The notes beneath the pieces were generated by a model that was not told the origin of the DNA, ran no database searches, and was given only the letters and a program-made list of their open reading frames with translations. A stretch of DNA of 64,000 nt from Roseateles puraquae (GTDB lineage Bacteria > Pseudomonadota > Gammaproteobacteria > Burkholderiales > Burkholderiaceae_C). Each line of letters opens with the position of its first letter. The first letter of the stretch is position 1. Position numbers and translations under genes: made by a program. Shown here piece by piece: positions 11,648 through 20,870 of the stretch. The stretch lies in the NCBI RefSeq assembly GCF_002205845.1, contig NZ_NISI01000010.1, positions 186,001 through 250,000 on the forward strand, in the 5' to 3' direction.

Positions 11648-11691
11648 AGTGAAGCGGACTTCGCAACGACGCTGATCGCCCCACACGCTCC

Positions 11692-14163
11692 ATGACCGCC
11701 GCCCGCAACCAGGCTCTGGCCACCCAGGCAAGGCGCGTCTACCTCGAAGCCCTGGTCCGCGGCATGACGCCGCTGGTGGCGGCCGTGGGGCAGGGCGCGA
11801 GCAACCTGCTGGTGCAGGGTGCGCCTCACGCCGTCATGATGGCGCGCCGGGATGCGGTGCAGGCCTGGCAGAAGTCGGGCCCGAACTGGCAGATGGCGGT
11901 GGTGGCCGCGCTGCGTCACGCCGCCGTCCATGGCGTCTCCGACAACGCGCGCGAGCACGACACCGGCACGCCGGCGCCGACGTCCAAGATGAGCCTGGTG
12001 GATGACTCCACCATCGAGCGCGAGATCACCAGCTCCCGTCTGGCCCTGGTCATGATGGACCGCGCCACCTGGGAGTTCACCGATCTGCGTACCCGCATGC
12101 AGGCGTTGGAGGGCCAGGACGACCTGGAGCCCCTGGACCTGCTGCGCGCCCACGTGGTGGCCCGCCTGGCGCTGGACGCCTGGAACCGGGTCGGCCTGGA
12201 CGCCAACATCTGGCAGCTGCTGCACCACGAGCTGCACGAGGAATTCGCCCAGCTCATCAGCGAGGCCTACCACGAGACCAACCGCTGGCTGATCGCCCAG
12301 AAGGTGCTGCCCGAGGTGGACCTGCGCCCGTTCATCCGCCGCACGGCCCAGACGGCCCGGGACATCGCTGCTGCCGCTGCGGCAGGGGCGCCGGTGCCGG
12401 CCACGCCTGCCGTCGCAGCCCCCGCGCCCGTGGCGCCGGGCCCGGGCCTGGCCCCCTCGTCAGGCGCCCCGCCCGCTGGGAATGGTGCGCCCGTGCGCAG
12501 CAAGGCCAGCAGCCAGGCCGACGAAGTCATGGCCCAGCTGCAGCGCGTGCTGGCACGTCACGTGCCGGGCTTTCCGGTCACCAAGAGCCAGGTGCCCGCC
12601 CGCCCGGGCGCTGGCCGCCCCAGCCTGGCGGATGTCGCGCCTGGCGCCCCGTCCGCCGCGCTGGCCTCGGCGGGGCCTGACAGCGCCTCGGGCGCCGCGC
12701 GGCCTGCGCTGGCAGATGCACCACCGGCGGTGGCGGCTTCGCCCCGTCTGCTGGGCGCGATCAAGCATGCGCAGGAGTCACTTCAGCGCCGCCCCACCGG
12801 TGGGGCTGAATCCAGCGGTGCTGCAGCGAGTGCCCCGCGCGCACTGGAGGAGATCGGCGCCCGCAACCAGGCCTTCAAGCAGGTCCTCAAGCAGGCGGCC
12901 AACAACCCTGCCGAGCGCGCGACCATCGAGATCGTCGCGATGATGTTCCAGAGCATCCTGACCGAGGAGCGCATCCCGGCCACGGTGCGCGTGTGGTTTG
13001 CCCGGCTGCAGATGCCGGTGCTGCGCGTGGCGGTCAGCGAACCCGACTTCTTTGCAGCCGCCGACCATCCGGCCCGCCGCCTCATCGACCGCATGGGCGC
13101 CTGTGTGATGGGCTTCAACACCGCGCAGAGCGGCAGCCCGGGTTCCGAGCGGGCCAGCAACGATGCGCTGGAGCGCGAGATCAAGCGGGTCGTGCAGGTG
13201 GTCGAGGCCTACCCTGACACTGGCCGCCGGGTGTTCTCGACGGTGCTGACCGAGTTCGAGAAGTTCCTCGACCACTATTTCGAGAACGAGAACCAGGCCT
13301 CCAAGCGCGGCGTGTCCCTTGCCCAGCAGGTGGAGCAGCGCGAGACGCTGGCCATCCAGTACACCATCGAGCTGCGCAAGATGCTGTCAGAAGTGCCGGT
13401 GCAGGATGGCGTGCGCGACTTCCTGTTCCACGTCTGGGCCGATGTGCTCGCCGTCACCGCGGTGCGCGCCGGCGCCCAGGCCGACGTCACCAAGACGATG
13501 AAGCGGGCCGCGGCCGACCTGATCTGGTCAGCCAGCTCCAAGGCCTCGCGCGAGGAGCGCGCCGAAGTGATCCGCCGCCTGCCGCCGCTGCTCAAGACCC
13601 TGCGCGACGGCATGAGCCACGCCGGCCTGCCGACCGACAAGCAGGATGAGCACGTACGCCAGCTGAACAACGCGCTCGCGGCCGCCTTCACGGCCAAGAC
13701 CGCGGCCATCCCGCGCGAGCGGCTGGACGAACTGATGGATCAGCTCGAGACCTTGGAGGCCATGCTGCCCGAAGACATCGAGGGCGACAGCCATGTCGAC
13801 GAAATGCTGGTGCGCGACCTGTCCGGCCACGAGTCCGAGGGCATGGAGGTCGTGGCCGAAGGCGGCTCGGCCCCGACGCCGGCCATGGTGGCCTGGGCCC
13901 GCGAGCTGCAGGTCGGCGGCTGGTTCATGCTCGACTACCGCGGCCGCAACGAGCAGGTGCAGCTCGCGTGGCGCGGCTTGCGCAAGCAGCTGGCGCTGTT
14001 CGTCACGCCCAAGGGCCGTGGCGTGCTGTTCTCGCTGAACCGCATGGCAGCCTTCCTGCAGGCGGGCCTGCTGCTGCCGGCCCAGGATGAAGCCCTGACC
14101 GTGCAGGCCACGCGCAAGGCGCTGGCCAAGCTGGATGCTGACCCGGATCAGCTCCTGAAATGA
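11692..14163 (+). CDS. DUF1631 family protein
   Basis: Large soluble protein of 823 residues in DUF1631, a family of unknown biochemistry found mostly in beta- and gammaproteobacteria (a historic thymidine phosphorylase label has no support here). Residues 1-220 are helical. A Pro/Ala-rich linker spans about 225-345, and the C-terminal half is helical with a compact end domain (LQVGGWFMLDYRGRNEQVQL) that looks PilZ-like, an inference from the RG-type strand pattern only. It has no signal or membrane segment. It is followed by a hairpin terminator and convergent smg. Confidence 0.85.
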   Translation: MTAARNQALATQARRVYLEALVRGMTPLVAAVGQGASNLLVQGAPHAVMMARRDAVQAWQKSGPNWQMAVVAALRHAAVHGVSDNAREHDTGTPAPTSKMSLVDDSTIEREITSSRLALVMMDRATWEFTDLRTRMQALEGQDDLEPLDLLRAHVVARLALDAWNRVGLDANIWQLLHHELHEEFAQLISEAYHETNRWLIAQKVLPEVDLRPFIRRTAQTARDIAAAAAAGAPVPATPAVAAPAPVAPGPGLAPSSGAPPAGNGAPVRSKASSQADEVMAQLQRVLARHVPGFPVTKSQVPARPGAGRPSLADVAPGAPSAALASAGPDSASGAARPALADAPPAVAASPRLLGAIKHAQESLQRRPTGGAESSGAAASAPRALEEIGARNQAFKQVLKQAANNPAERATIEIVAMMFQSILTEERIPATVRVWFARLQMPVLRVAVSEPDFFAAADHPARRLIDRMGACVMGFNTAQSGSPGSERASNDALEREIKRVVQVVEAYPDTGRRVFSTVLTEFEKFLDHYFENENQASKRGVSLAQQVEQRETLAIQYTIELRKMLSEVPVQDGVRDFLFHVWADVLAVTAVRAGAQADVTKTMKRAAADLIWSASSKASREERAEVIRRLPPLLKTLRDGMSHAGLPTDKQDEHVRQLNNALAAAFTAKTAAIPRERLDELMDQLETLEAMLPEDIEGDSHVDEMLVRDLSGHESEGMEVVAEGGSAPTPAMVAWARELQVGGWFMLDYRGRNEQVQLAWRGLRKQLALFVTPKGRGVLFSLNRMAAFLQAGLLLPAQDEALTVQATRKALAKLDADPDQLLK

Positions 14164-14165
14164 CA

Positions 14166-14190
14166 AACGGCGCCTGAGGCGCCGTTCTTC
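14166..14190 (+). terminator. Hairpin terminator between DUF1631 and smg
   Basis: Perfect 9-bp inverted repeat AACGGCGCC / GGCGCCGTT (14166-14174 and 14178-14186) with a 3-base loop, followed by TCTTC. It begins 3 bases after the DUF1631 stop and lies between convergent genes, so it can serve both strands. The T-tract is weak on the plus strand; on the minus strand the hairpin is followed by TG. Confidence 0.7.
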
Positions 14191-14207
14191 GTCAGTGCCA
14201 CCAAGGC

Positions 14208-14660
14208 TCAGTGGATCAGCCGGTCTTCCGGGGCGACGAAGAGTTCGTCGAGGATGAGGGCATCCGGCTCCTCGCCCAGGCACCAGAACACCATCAGCAC
14301 GATGATCTTCAGGTCTTCGAGATCCATCGGCGCGCCCGGGATGGCCATGGCACGGTCGATGACCATCTCGCGCATCGGGCCGGGCAGCACGCCGGCCGAT
14401 TCGAGGAAGCTGATGAAGCCGATGGACGGCTCGCCCAGGTGCTCGATCTCGGCCGCCGAGTACACCCGCATCGCGTGGGCGCTCTGCTCCCCCTGGTAGG
14501 ACTCGCCGGCCGCAGCCAGTCCGTCGAGCCAGTTCAGGGCCTCCTGGATCTCGTCGTTCTCGAAGCCCACCGCCGTCAGCTTGCGCGCGAGCTGCGCATG
14601 GTCGGGGCAGGCGTCCGGACGCCAGTAGGTCTCGTAGAGATAAACCAGGACATCGAACAT
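14208..14660 (-). CDS. smg: Smg family protein (DUF494)
   Basis: Smg proteins are small acidic cytoplasmic proteins of unknown role, encoded beside dprA and def in many proteobacteria. The 150-residue product begins MFDVLVYLYETYW and contains the family features ALNWLDGLA and GAPMDLEDLKIIVLMVFW. The ATG at 14660 has no Shine-Dalgarno site, and a TATCAT -10-like element (14675-14670) ends 9 bases before it, so the transcript may have almost no leader. dprA lies 86 bp upstream on the same strand. Confidence 0.93.
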   Translation of the reverse strand: MFDVLVYLYETYWRPDACPDHAQLARKLTAVGFENDEIQEALNWLDGLAAAGESYQGEQSAHAMRVYSAAEIEHLGEPSIGFISFLESAGVLPGPMREMVIDRAMAIPGAPMDLEDLKIIVLMVFWCLGEEPDALILDELFVAPEDRLIH

Positions 14661-14705
14661 CGTGAGGGGATGATAGCCGAGGGTTTGAAGCGCCCCAGAC
14701 GCGAA

Positions 14706-14740
14706 TAACCCCTCGGATCGGGCTCTGATATCCGGGGTTA
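14706..14740 (-). repeat. Interrupted inverted repeat between dprA and smg
   Basis: TAACCC (14706-14711) and CGGAT (14714-14718) pair with ATCCG (14730-14734) and GGGTTA (14735-14740), giving an 11-bp stem with a 2-base bulge and an 11-base loop. On the minus strand it lies just after the dprA stop and could reduce read-through into smg, but there is no run of T. Function uncertain. Confidence 0.35.
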
Positions 14741-14746
14741 AGCTCG

Positions 14747-15850
14747 CTATCCCGCCACGCGCCGCTGAAACAGCTGGCCCGCCAACCGGGCGACCTGGCC
14801 GTCCAGTTCCAGCTCCAGCAGGGCCGCCTGCAGCTCGGCCGCCGGCCAGCCGCAGCGGGCCATCAGGGCGTCCAGGCTGACCGGATCGAACCCCATGGCG
14901 TCCAGCAGCGCCTGCTGCTCGTGAGGTGTTTCTTCCAGGGTGTCCGGCGTTTCAGGTGACCGCGCGGCGCCCAGGGGCGGCAGTTCCTCCAGCACGTCTT
15001 GCGCCGACTCGACCAATTTGGCGCCCTGGCGAATCAGCGCATGGCAGCCGCGCGCCTGCGGTGAATGGATGGAGCCAGGGATGGCAAACACCTCCCGCCC
15101 GGCCTCCACCGCCAGCCTGGCCGTGATCAGCGACCCTGACTGCAGGGCCGCTTCCACCACGAGGCAGCCCTGGCTCAGGCCCGCGATGATGCGGTTGCGC
15201 CGCGGGAAATTGGCCTGCATCACGGGTGTCCCCAGCGAGTATTCACTCACCAGCAAGCCACCGCCCGCCAGCACGCGAGCCGCCAGCTTCTCATTGCGCT
15301 TGGGGTAGACGATATCCAGCCCCGTGCCCACGACGGCGACCGTGGCGCCGCCGGCGTCCAGGGCGCCTTCATGCGCGGCGGCGTCCACGCCGAGGGCCAG
15401 GCCAGAGACGATGGTGTAACCGGCCCGCGCAAGCGCTTGGGCGAACGCGCGGGCGTTGTCCTCGCCCTGCGGCGTCGGGCTGCGGCTGCCGACGATGGCC
15501 AGCGACGGGCTGGCGAGCAGCTCGCGCTTGCCCTGCAGCCACAACAGCAGTGGCGGATCAGCCGTGGCCAGCAGCCGGGCAGGGTAATCGGCATCGCCCA
15601 GCATCATCAGGTCGTGCCCGGGCTCGGCAAGCCAGACCTCGGTACGCGCGATCAGCTCGGGCAGATGCTCCGGCGGCTGGCTGAAGGCCTGGCGCTGCTT
15701 GGGCGGCAGCGCTTGGTCGAGCGCTGCGGCAGGCAGTTCGAACACGGCTGGGGCGCTGCCAGCCATGGCGAGCAGCCGCCGGGCGGCGCCGGGGCCGACG
15801 CATTCGGTCAGCCGCAGCCAGGCGGCCAGTTCGGCCGTGTCGAACTTCAA
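14747..15850 (-). CDS. dprA: DNA-processing protein DprA
   Basis: DprA binds incoming single-stranded DNA and loads RecA during natural transformation. The 367-residue protein has an N-terminal SAM-like helical part, the Rossmann-type core (SLAIVGSRSPTPQG, SGLALGVDAAAHEGAL, FPRRNRIIAGLS) and a C-terminal winged helix (MGFDPVSLDALMARCGWP). The start ATG at 15850 overlaps the stop of the upstream LysM gene as ATGA, indicating translational coupling. Confidence 0.97.
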   Translation of the reverse strand: MKFDTAELAAWLRLTECVGPGAARRLLAMAGSAPAVFELPAAALDQALPPKQRQAFSQPPEHLPELIARTEVWLAEPGHDLMMLGDADYPARLLATADPPLLLWLQGKRELLASPSLAIVGSRSPTPQGEDNARAFAQALARAGYTIVSGLALGVDAAAHEGALDAGGATVAVVGTGLDIVYPKRNEKLAARVLAGGGLLVSEYSLGTPVMQANFPRRNRIIAGLSQGCLVVEAALQSGSLITARLAVEAGREVFAIPGSIHSPQARGCHALIRQGAKLVESAQDVLEELPPLGAARSPETPDTLEETPHEQQALLDAMGFDPVSLDALMARCGWPAAELQAALLELELDGQVARLAGQLFQRRVAG

Positions 15851-17010
15851 GGCTGCGTGAAGCGGTCGCCGACGGTGACGGGGTCCTTGACGGAGATGAT
15901 GAGGGCGTAGGACACGCGCTCATAGACCTCGAACACGAACAGCACGCCGTGGCGTTCGTCCGGCAGCTTGATGGGCTCGACGCGCTCGCCGGTCTTGTCG
16001 ACCGTGCGCTCGCCGTCACGCCACAGGGCCAGCACATGGCCACGCTCGAGCTTGTCGCGCTTGCCGCGGTTCAACACGACGATCTGGTTCTGGCCGGCGT
16101 TCAGCGCCTCACCATAGACCGCCGCGATTTGACCCGCGACCGGCTGATCCGGCGCGTGGGGCATGTAGCGATCCAGGTCGCGTGCCGGGGCGGGAGCCAG
16201 GCGATCACCCACGCCGACTTCCAGCCGGGCGAGGTTGACCTTGATCGTGGCGGGGATGGTTTCGGGCTTGCCGTCCGGGCCCGGCCGGGTGTCGGCCGCG
16301 CGCGTGAGCTCGGCGGTGCCGACGTAGGGTGCTTCGTAGCCCAGGATTTCCTTGGTGGTCGGGTCGCGCAGCTCGCGGGCGGTGCGGAAGATCCGGAAAT
16401 CGACGTTGTTGCCAAAGTCGCCCCGGGCATAGGCCTTGCCGCCCTGACCCAGCACCACATGCCCTTCTTCCGTCGCGACGATGCGCGGTGCGGTGGCGAG
16501 TTGGTCGGTGTCGAAGACGACCGCTTCGGTCAGGAAGGGCTGGATGAGGTTGAGCGGAATGCTGGCGATGGGGCTGGCGTCCAGCGAGGCGATGCGCATG
16601 CGCGGGCTCAGCTTGACGGCACCACCCGCCCCGCCGCTGCCCACGCCCTGCGCGAGCTCCAGCCGGGCGCGGTCGCCGCTCTTGACCAGCAGCAGCACCT
16701 GGCCCGGGTAGATCAGGTGCGGGTTGCGGATCTGGTCGCGGTTCATGCCCCAGAGTTCGGGCCAGCGCCAGGGGCTCTTCAGGAAGATCTGGGAGATGTC
16801 CCACAGGGTGTCGCCCGCCTTCACGATGTGTTGGTCGGGGGCGTTGGGCGCCAGCTCGGACAGCGGCACACCGGCGGCGGCGACCTGATCGGCCACACGG
16901 CGCTGTTCGGGCGTGATGGGCAACTGGCTGGTCTGGGCCCAGGCCGAAGCCGTAGCGAGGGCCAGGCAGGCCGCAAGGACGGAAAAGTGGGCAGGACGGG
17001 CAGCGGGCAT
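15847..17010 (-). CDS. Exported LysM domain protein
   Basis: Periplasmic protein predicted to bind peptidoglycan. It has 387 residues from the ATG at 17010, with a signal peptide ending in ATASAWA, then a LysM domain at about 58-110 ([32 protein letters not shown]). The remaining 270 residues form a beta-rich region without a recognised catalytic motif. Orthologues sit in this same place (LysM-dprA-smg, opposite def-fmt) in many Burkholderiales. GGAGA lies 9 bases before the start; the gene diverges from def. Confidence 0.93.
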   Translation of the reverse strand: MPAARPAHFSVLAACLALATASAWAQTSQLPITPEQRRVADQVAAAGVPLSELAPNAPDQHIVKAGDTLWDISQIFLKSPWRWPELWGMNRDQIRNPHLIYPGQVLLLVKSGDRARLELAQGVGSGGAGGAVKLSPRMRIASLDASPIASIPLNLIQPFLTEAVVFDTDQLATAPRIVATEEGHVVLGQGGKAYARGDFGNNVDFRIFRTARELRDPTTKEILGYEAPYVGTAELTRAADTRPGPDGKPETIPATIKVNLARLEVGVGDRLAPAPARDLDRYMPHAPDQPVAGQIAAVYGEALNAGQNQIVVLNRGKRDKLERGHVLALWRDGERTVDKTGERVEPIKLPDERHGVLFVFEVYERVSYALIISVKDPVTVGDRFTQP

Positions 17011-17137
17011 CGGGAGCGGTCTCCGAAGGGATTGCCGGATCGGCGAAAATCCGGGTGATTCTGCCCGCATTCAACCGGGCTGGACCGCGCTTGCGAGTGC
17101 TTACAAAGCGCCTGGCGTGGCCCGAGCCCCACATTCC

Positions 17138-17674
17138 ATGGCACAACTGCACATCCTTCGCTTCCCCGACCCGCGCCTTCACACCGTCGCCAAGCCCGTG
17201 GCGGCGGTTGACGAGCGCATCCGCCGACTCGTCGACGACATGCTCGAGACCATGTACGCCGCCGATGGCGTCGGGCTTGCCGCCACGCAGGTGGACGTGC
17301 ATGAGCGCGTCATCGTCATCGACACCTCGCAGGAGCGAGACACCCCCCGGGTGCTGATCAACCCCGAGCTGGTCAAGGTCAGCGAGCGCATGGTCGAGGG
17401 TGAGGAAGGGTGTCTGTCCGTCCCCCAGATCTATGACAAGGTGCCGCGCCACGCCGAGGTCACGGTGCGCGCCACCAATCGCGATGGCGAGGTCTACGAG
17501 TTCGACGCCGACGGCCTGCTGGCCGTGTGCGTGCAGCACGAGATGGACCACCTGATGGGCAAGGTGTTCGTCGAGTACCTGAGCCCGCTCAAGCGCGATC
17601 GCATCAAGACCAAGATGGTCAAGAAGACACGCGAGGAAGAGGCCGAGGCCAAGAAGCGCCAGCAGCGCTTCTGA
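17138..17674 (+). CDS. def: Peptide deformylase
   Basis: Removes the formyl group from N-terminal methionine of new proteins. The 178-residue protein contains all three family motifs: GVGLAATQ (44-51), EGCLS (90-94, metal ligand Cys92) and HEMDH (134-138, two His ligands and the catalytic Glu). The C-terminus is Lys/Glu/Arg-rich. The start at 17138 ([14 protein letters not shown]) matches homologues. fmt follows 17 bp downstream, its partner in the formyl-methionine cycle. Confidence 0.98.
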   Translation: MAQLHILRFPDPRLHTVAKPVAAVDERIRRLVDDMLETMYAADGVGLAATQVDVHERVIVIDTSQERDTPRVLINPELVKVSERMVEGEEGCLSVPQIYDKVPRHAEVTVRATNRDGEVYEFDADGLLAVCVQHEMDHLMGKVFVEYLSPLKRDRIKTKMVKKTREEEAEAKKRQQRF

Positions 17675-17691
17675 CCTGGCATGGCCCGCGC

Positions 17692-18624
17692 ATGAGAGTC
17701 GTCTTCGCCGGCACGCCGGAATTCGCTGCGGTCGCCCTGGATGCCATCCTGGCGGCCGGTTTCAAGGTGCCGCTGGTGCTCACCCAGCCCGACCGCCCCG
17801 CCGGGCGCGGCATGAAGCTGCAGGCCTCGGCCGTCAAGCAGCGGGCGCTGGCCGCCGGCATCCCGGTCGCCCAGCCGCAAGGCCTCAAGCTCGACGGCAA
17901 GTACGCCGCCGATGCCGCGGCGGCCCGCGAGGCCCTGCAGGCGGCGCAGGCCGACGTCATGGTGGTGGCCGCCTATGGCCTCATCCTGCCGCAATGGGTG
18001 CTCGACACCCCGCCACGCGGCTGCCTGAACATCCATGCCTCCCTGCTGCCGCGCTGGCGGGGGGCGGCGCCCATCCATCGCGCCATCGAGGCGGGCGACA
18101 CCGAGACCGGCATCACGATCATGCAGATGGATGCCGGCCTGGACACCGGCGACATGCTGCTCGTGGGCCGCGAAACGATCCGGCCCGACGACACCACCGC
18201 CGTGCTGCACGACCGCCTGGCGGCGCTGGGCGGGCAGCTCATCGTCGAGACCCTGCAGGCGCCGGCCCTGGCCCGCACGCCGCAGCCTGCCGAGGGCGTC
18301 ACCTACGCCCACAAGATAGAGAAGGCCGAAAGCAGCATCGACTGGCGCCAGCCTGCCGCTGAGATCGAGCGGCGGCTGCGCGCCTTCGACCCCTTCCCCG
18401 GCGGTGTGGCCACGCTCGCGGGTGAGGCCGTCAAGGTCTGGCGCGCCGAATGTGTCGCCGGGCAAGGCGCGCCGGGCGAGGTGATCGCACCCGGCCCGGT
18501 GGTCGCCTGCGGCGAGGGCGCCCTGCGCCTGACCGAGCTGCAGCGTGCTGGCGGCAAGCGCGGGCCGGCGGCCGCCTTCCTGCAAGCCCGGCCGATCGCG
18601 GTGGGCGAGCGCTTCGACGCTTGA
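17692..18624 (+). CDS. fmt: Methionyl-tRNA formyltransferase
   Basis: Formylates Met-tRNA for translation initiation using 10-formyl-THF. The protein has 310 residues: an N-terminal transferase domain with FAGTPEFA (5-12), [20 protein letters not shown], and [20 protein letters not shown], and a C-terminal OB-like domain ([24 protein letters not shown]). The start at 17692 ([11 protein letters not shown]) is the family start. It follows def. Confidence 0.98.
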   Translation: MRVVFAGTPEFAAVALDAILAAGFKVPLVLTQPDRPAGRGMKLQASAVKQRALAAGIPVAQPQGLKLDGKYAADAAAAREALQAAQADVMVVAAYGLILPQWVLDTPPRGCLNIHASLLPRWRGAAPIHRAIEAGDTETGITIMQMDAGLDTGDMLLVGRETIRPDDTTAVLHDRLAALGGQLIVETLQAPALARTPQPAEGVTYAHKIEKAESSIDWRQPAAEIERRLRAFDPFPGGVATLAGEAVKVWRAECVAGQGAPGEVIAPGPVVACGEGALRLTELQRAGGKRGPAAAFLQARPIAVGERFDA

Positions 18625-18682
18625 AAACCACGCGCCGTGGCACCATCTGCCACGCCGTCAACACCACCCGAGGCCTGCTGCG

Positions 18683-19528
18683 ATGTTCAACCTGATGAAG
18701 ACCGCCATCCTGATGGCCGCCATCACGGCGCTGTTCATGGGCGTGGGCGCGTTGATCGGCGGCCAGACCGGCATGCTGATCGCGCTGCTGGTCGCCGTCG
18801 GCATGAACTTCTTCAGCTATTGGTTCTCCGCGGACATGGTGCTGAAGATGTACAACGCCCGCGAGGTCGACGCGAGCTCGGCGCCGCAGTTCTACGGCAT
18901 GGTCGCCGAGTTGGCCCAGCGCGCCGGCCTGCCCATGCCCAAGGTCTACCTGATCGATGAAGACGCGCCCAATGCCTTCGCCACCGGGCGCAATCCGGAG
19001 CATGCGGCGGTGGCGGCCACCACCGGCATCCTGCGTGTGCTGTCCGAGCGCGAGCTGCGCGGCGTCATGGCGCACGAGCTGGCCCACGTCGCCCACCGCG
19101 ACATCCTGATCAGCACCGTCAGCGCGACCATGGCCGGTGCCATCTCGATGCTGGCCAACTTCGCCGCCTTCTTCGGTGGGCGCGACGAGCATGGTCGCCC
19201 GACCAACCCGATCGCCGGCATCGCCGTCGCGCTGCTGGCGCCGCTGGCAGCCAGCCTGATCCAGATGGCGATCAGCCGTGCGCGCGAGTTCGAGGCCGAC
19301 CGTGGCGGTGCCGAGATCTCCGGCGACCCGGCGGCCCTGGCTTCGGCGCTCGACAAGATCCACCGCTACGCCCAGGGCATCCCGATGGCGCCGGCCGAGG
19401 CTCACCCCGAGACGGCGCAGATGATGATCATGAACCCGCTGTCCGGCGGCGGGCTGCGCGGCCTGTTCTCGACCCACCCGGCCACCGAGGAGCGCATCGC
19501 GCGCCTGATGGCCATGGTGCGGCGCTGA
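18683..19528 (+). CDS. htpX: Zinc metalloprotease HtpX
   Basis: Inner-membrane M48 protease that degrades misfolded membrane proteins with FtsH. It has 281 residues, two N-terminal helices ([21 protein letters not shown] and [17 protein letters not shown]), the zinc motif HELAH (131-135) and the downstream ligand Glu in REFEADRGG. The family hairpin [14 protein letters not shown] lies at 92-105. The start at 18683 ([11 protein letters not shown]) fits other HtpX proteins; E. coli HtpX is 293 residues. Confidence 0.96.
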   Translation: MFNLMKTAILMAAITALFMGVGALIGGQTGMLIALLVAVGMNFFSYWFSADMVLKMYNAREVDASSAPQFYGMVAELAQRAGLPMPKVYLIDEDAPNAFATGRNPEHAAVAATTGILRVLSERELRGVMAHELAHVAHRDILISTVSATMAGAISMLANFAAFFGGRDEHGRPTNPIAGIAVALLAPLAASLIQMAISRAREFEADRGGAEISGDPAALASALDKIHRYAQGIPMAPAEAHPETAQMMIMNPLSGGGLRGLFSTHPATEERIARLMAMVRR

Positions 19529-19564
19529 TTCAAGTTCGCGCCGGTGCGGCCGATACTTCAGTCG

Positions 19565-19972
19565 ATGAAGCGCCTTCTTCTTGCCCTGCCCCTGCTCGCA
19601 GCCCTGTCGGCCTGCGAGCAGCTGGGCATTGACGACCCGGCCAAGGTCGCCGCCGCCAAGGAGGCCGACGGCAAGGCCATCGGCAGTGCCTGCCGGCATG
19701 CCATGCGCGCCATCGAAGACTGCTACGTGCTGAACCCCAAGGCCCAGAAGGCCGCCGTCTACGCCGGCTGGCGCGAGATGGACGAGTACATGCGCGAGAA
19801 CAAGCTCGAAGGCATCGCCCCGGTCGTGCCGCGGCCGGGTGCCAAGCCCAAGACCGACGAAGAAGAGGCCGCCGCACCGGCCAAGACCTCCGAGAAGGCG
19901 GGCGACAAGGCCGCAGAGAAAGTGGCCGAGAAGGTCGCCGACAAGTCCGGCGCCGCGGCCAAGGCCCACTGA
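19565..19972 (+). CDS. Predicted lipoprotein with Lys/Ala/Glu-rich tail
   Basis: The 135-residue product has a lipoprotein signal, MKRLLLALPLLAALSAC, with lipobox LSAC and lipidated Cys17. The mature part has a Cys pair (ACRHAMRAIEDCYVLNPKAQKAAVYAGW) which could form a disulfide. From about residue 88 it becomes a low-complexity Lys/Ala/Glu tail that may lie along the cell wall. No family is recognised. A GTG start at 19544 would put seven residues before the signal and is less likely. It sits 36 bp after htpX. Confidence 0.8.
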   Translation: MKRLLLALPLLAALSACEQLGIDDPAKVAAAKEADGKAIGSACRHAMRAIEDCYVLNPKAQKAAVYAGWREMDEYMRENKLEGIAPVVPRPGAKPKTDEEEAAAPAKTSEKAGDKAAEKVAEKVADKSGAAAKAH

Positions 19973-20087
19973 CCGGCGCGGCCAGCCGCATTTCAGCCCC
20001 CCGATTTCGCGCATCGTCGCGCCAGGTTCGACGCCGGCCGCCCGGCAAGACACCATGGCAACCATCGCAACCCAGATGGAGCCCGCC

Positions 20088-20840
20088 ATGAACACCACCC
20101 GCCGCCTCTTCGCCCTCGGTCTCGTCGCTGCCACCGTGGCCAGCGGCACCGCGCAGGCCTGGAGCTGGAGCAACGAGCGCGTCTCGGGCAATGGCGACAT
20201 CGCCACCGAAGCCCGCGACACGGGCAGCTTCGACGGCGTCTCGGTCTCCGGCAGCTTCAACGTCATCGTGCGCCAGGGCAGTGCGACGAAGGTCGAGGTC
20301 AAGGCCGACCGCAACCTGCTGCCGCTGATCGAGACCCGCGTGGTCGATGGCGGCAAGGGCCGCACCCTGCAGATCGAGCCCAAGAAGGGCTACAACCTCA
20401 GCGCGTCGACCACGCCGAGCTTCGTCATCGAGCTGCCCAGCCTTCGCGCGGTCGCCGTGGCGGGTTCGGGCAACATCAAGGTCGAGGCCATGAAGACCGG
20501 CGGCGTGGAGGCGGCGATCGCTGGCTCGGGCGACATCCGCTTCGCCAACCTGGAAGCCGAGAAGCTGGCCATGAAGGTCAGCGGCAGCGGTGACATCGTG
20601 GCCGTGGGCCGCTGTGGCTACGCCAGCGTCTCGATCGCCGGCAGCGGTGACGTGAAGGCCGCGGAGCTGCTGGCCGACGAGGTCAAGGTCAGCATCGCCG
20701 GCAGCGGTGACGCCCAGGTCAATGCCAGCAAGAAGCTCAACGTCTCCATCGCCGGCTCGGGCGATGTGAAGTACGCCGGCTCGCCCGAGATCTCCTCCTC
20801 CATCGCTGGCAGCGGCAAAGTCCGCCGGCTTGGCCAGTAA
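20088..20840 (+). CDS. Exported GIN-domain (DUF2807) beta-repeat protein
   Basis: Secreted or periplasmic protein of 250 residues with a signal peptide ending in SGTAQA. The mature part is a GIN/DUF2807 domain, a head-to-tail beta-helix: FDGVSVSGSFNVIVRQG at its start, then six or more turns built on SIAGSGDV-type units (VAGSGNI, IAGSGDI, VSGSGDI, IAGSGDV). These produce imperfect DNA repeats of about 60 bp. Family members are known in Bacteroidetes and proteobacteria; their ligand is unknown. The start at 20088 has GGAG 7 bases upstream. Confidence 0.9.
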   Translation: MNTTRRLFALGLVAATVASGTAQAWSWSNERVSGNGDIATEARDTGSFDGVSVSGSFNVIVRQGSATKVEVKADRNLLPLIETRVVDGGKGRTLQIEPKKGYNLSASTTPSFVIELPSLRAVAVAGSGNIKVEAMKTGGVEAAIAGSGDIRFANLEAEKLAMKVSGSGDIVAVGRCGYASVSIAGSGDVKAAELLADEVKVSIAGSGDAQVNASKKLNVSIAGSGDVKYAGSPEISSSIAGSGKVRRLGQ

Positions 20841-20846
20841 GACCCC

Positions 20847-20870
20847 CATCCCGCCGACAATGGCGGGATG
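20847..20870 (+). promoter_or_regulatory. Hairpin with -10-like GACAAT enclosing the azlC start codon
   Basis: CATCCCGCC (20847-20855) pairs perfectly with GGCGGGATG (20862-20870), the last three bases being the azlC start codon. The 6-base loop, GACAAT, resembles a -10 hexamer and ends 6 bases before the ATG. No Shine-Dalgarno is present. Either a leaderless promoter or, on a longer transcript, a structure hiding the start codon is possible. Confidence 0.45.

Noticed and set aside
14706-14740. Inverted repeat near dprA as an attachment site
   Set aside because: No integrase, no duplicated copy and no composition shift nearby; kept only as a weak hairpin feature.
20480-20820. Direct DNA repeats of ATCGCCGGCAGCGGTGAC type considered as a possible repeat element or CRISPR-like array
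   Set aside because: Fully explained by SIAGSGDV-like protein repeats in one reading frame.
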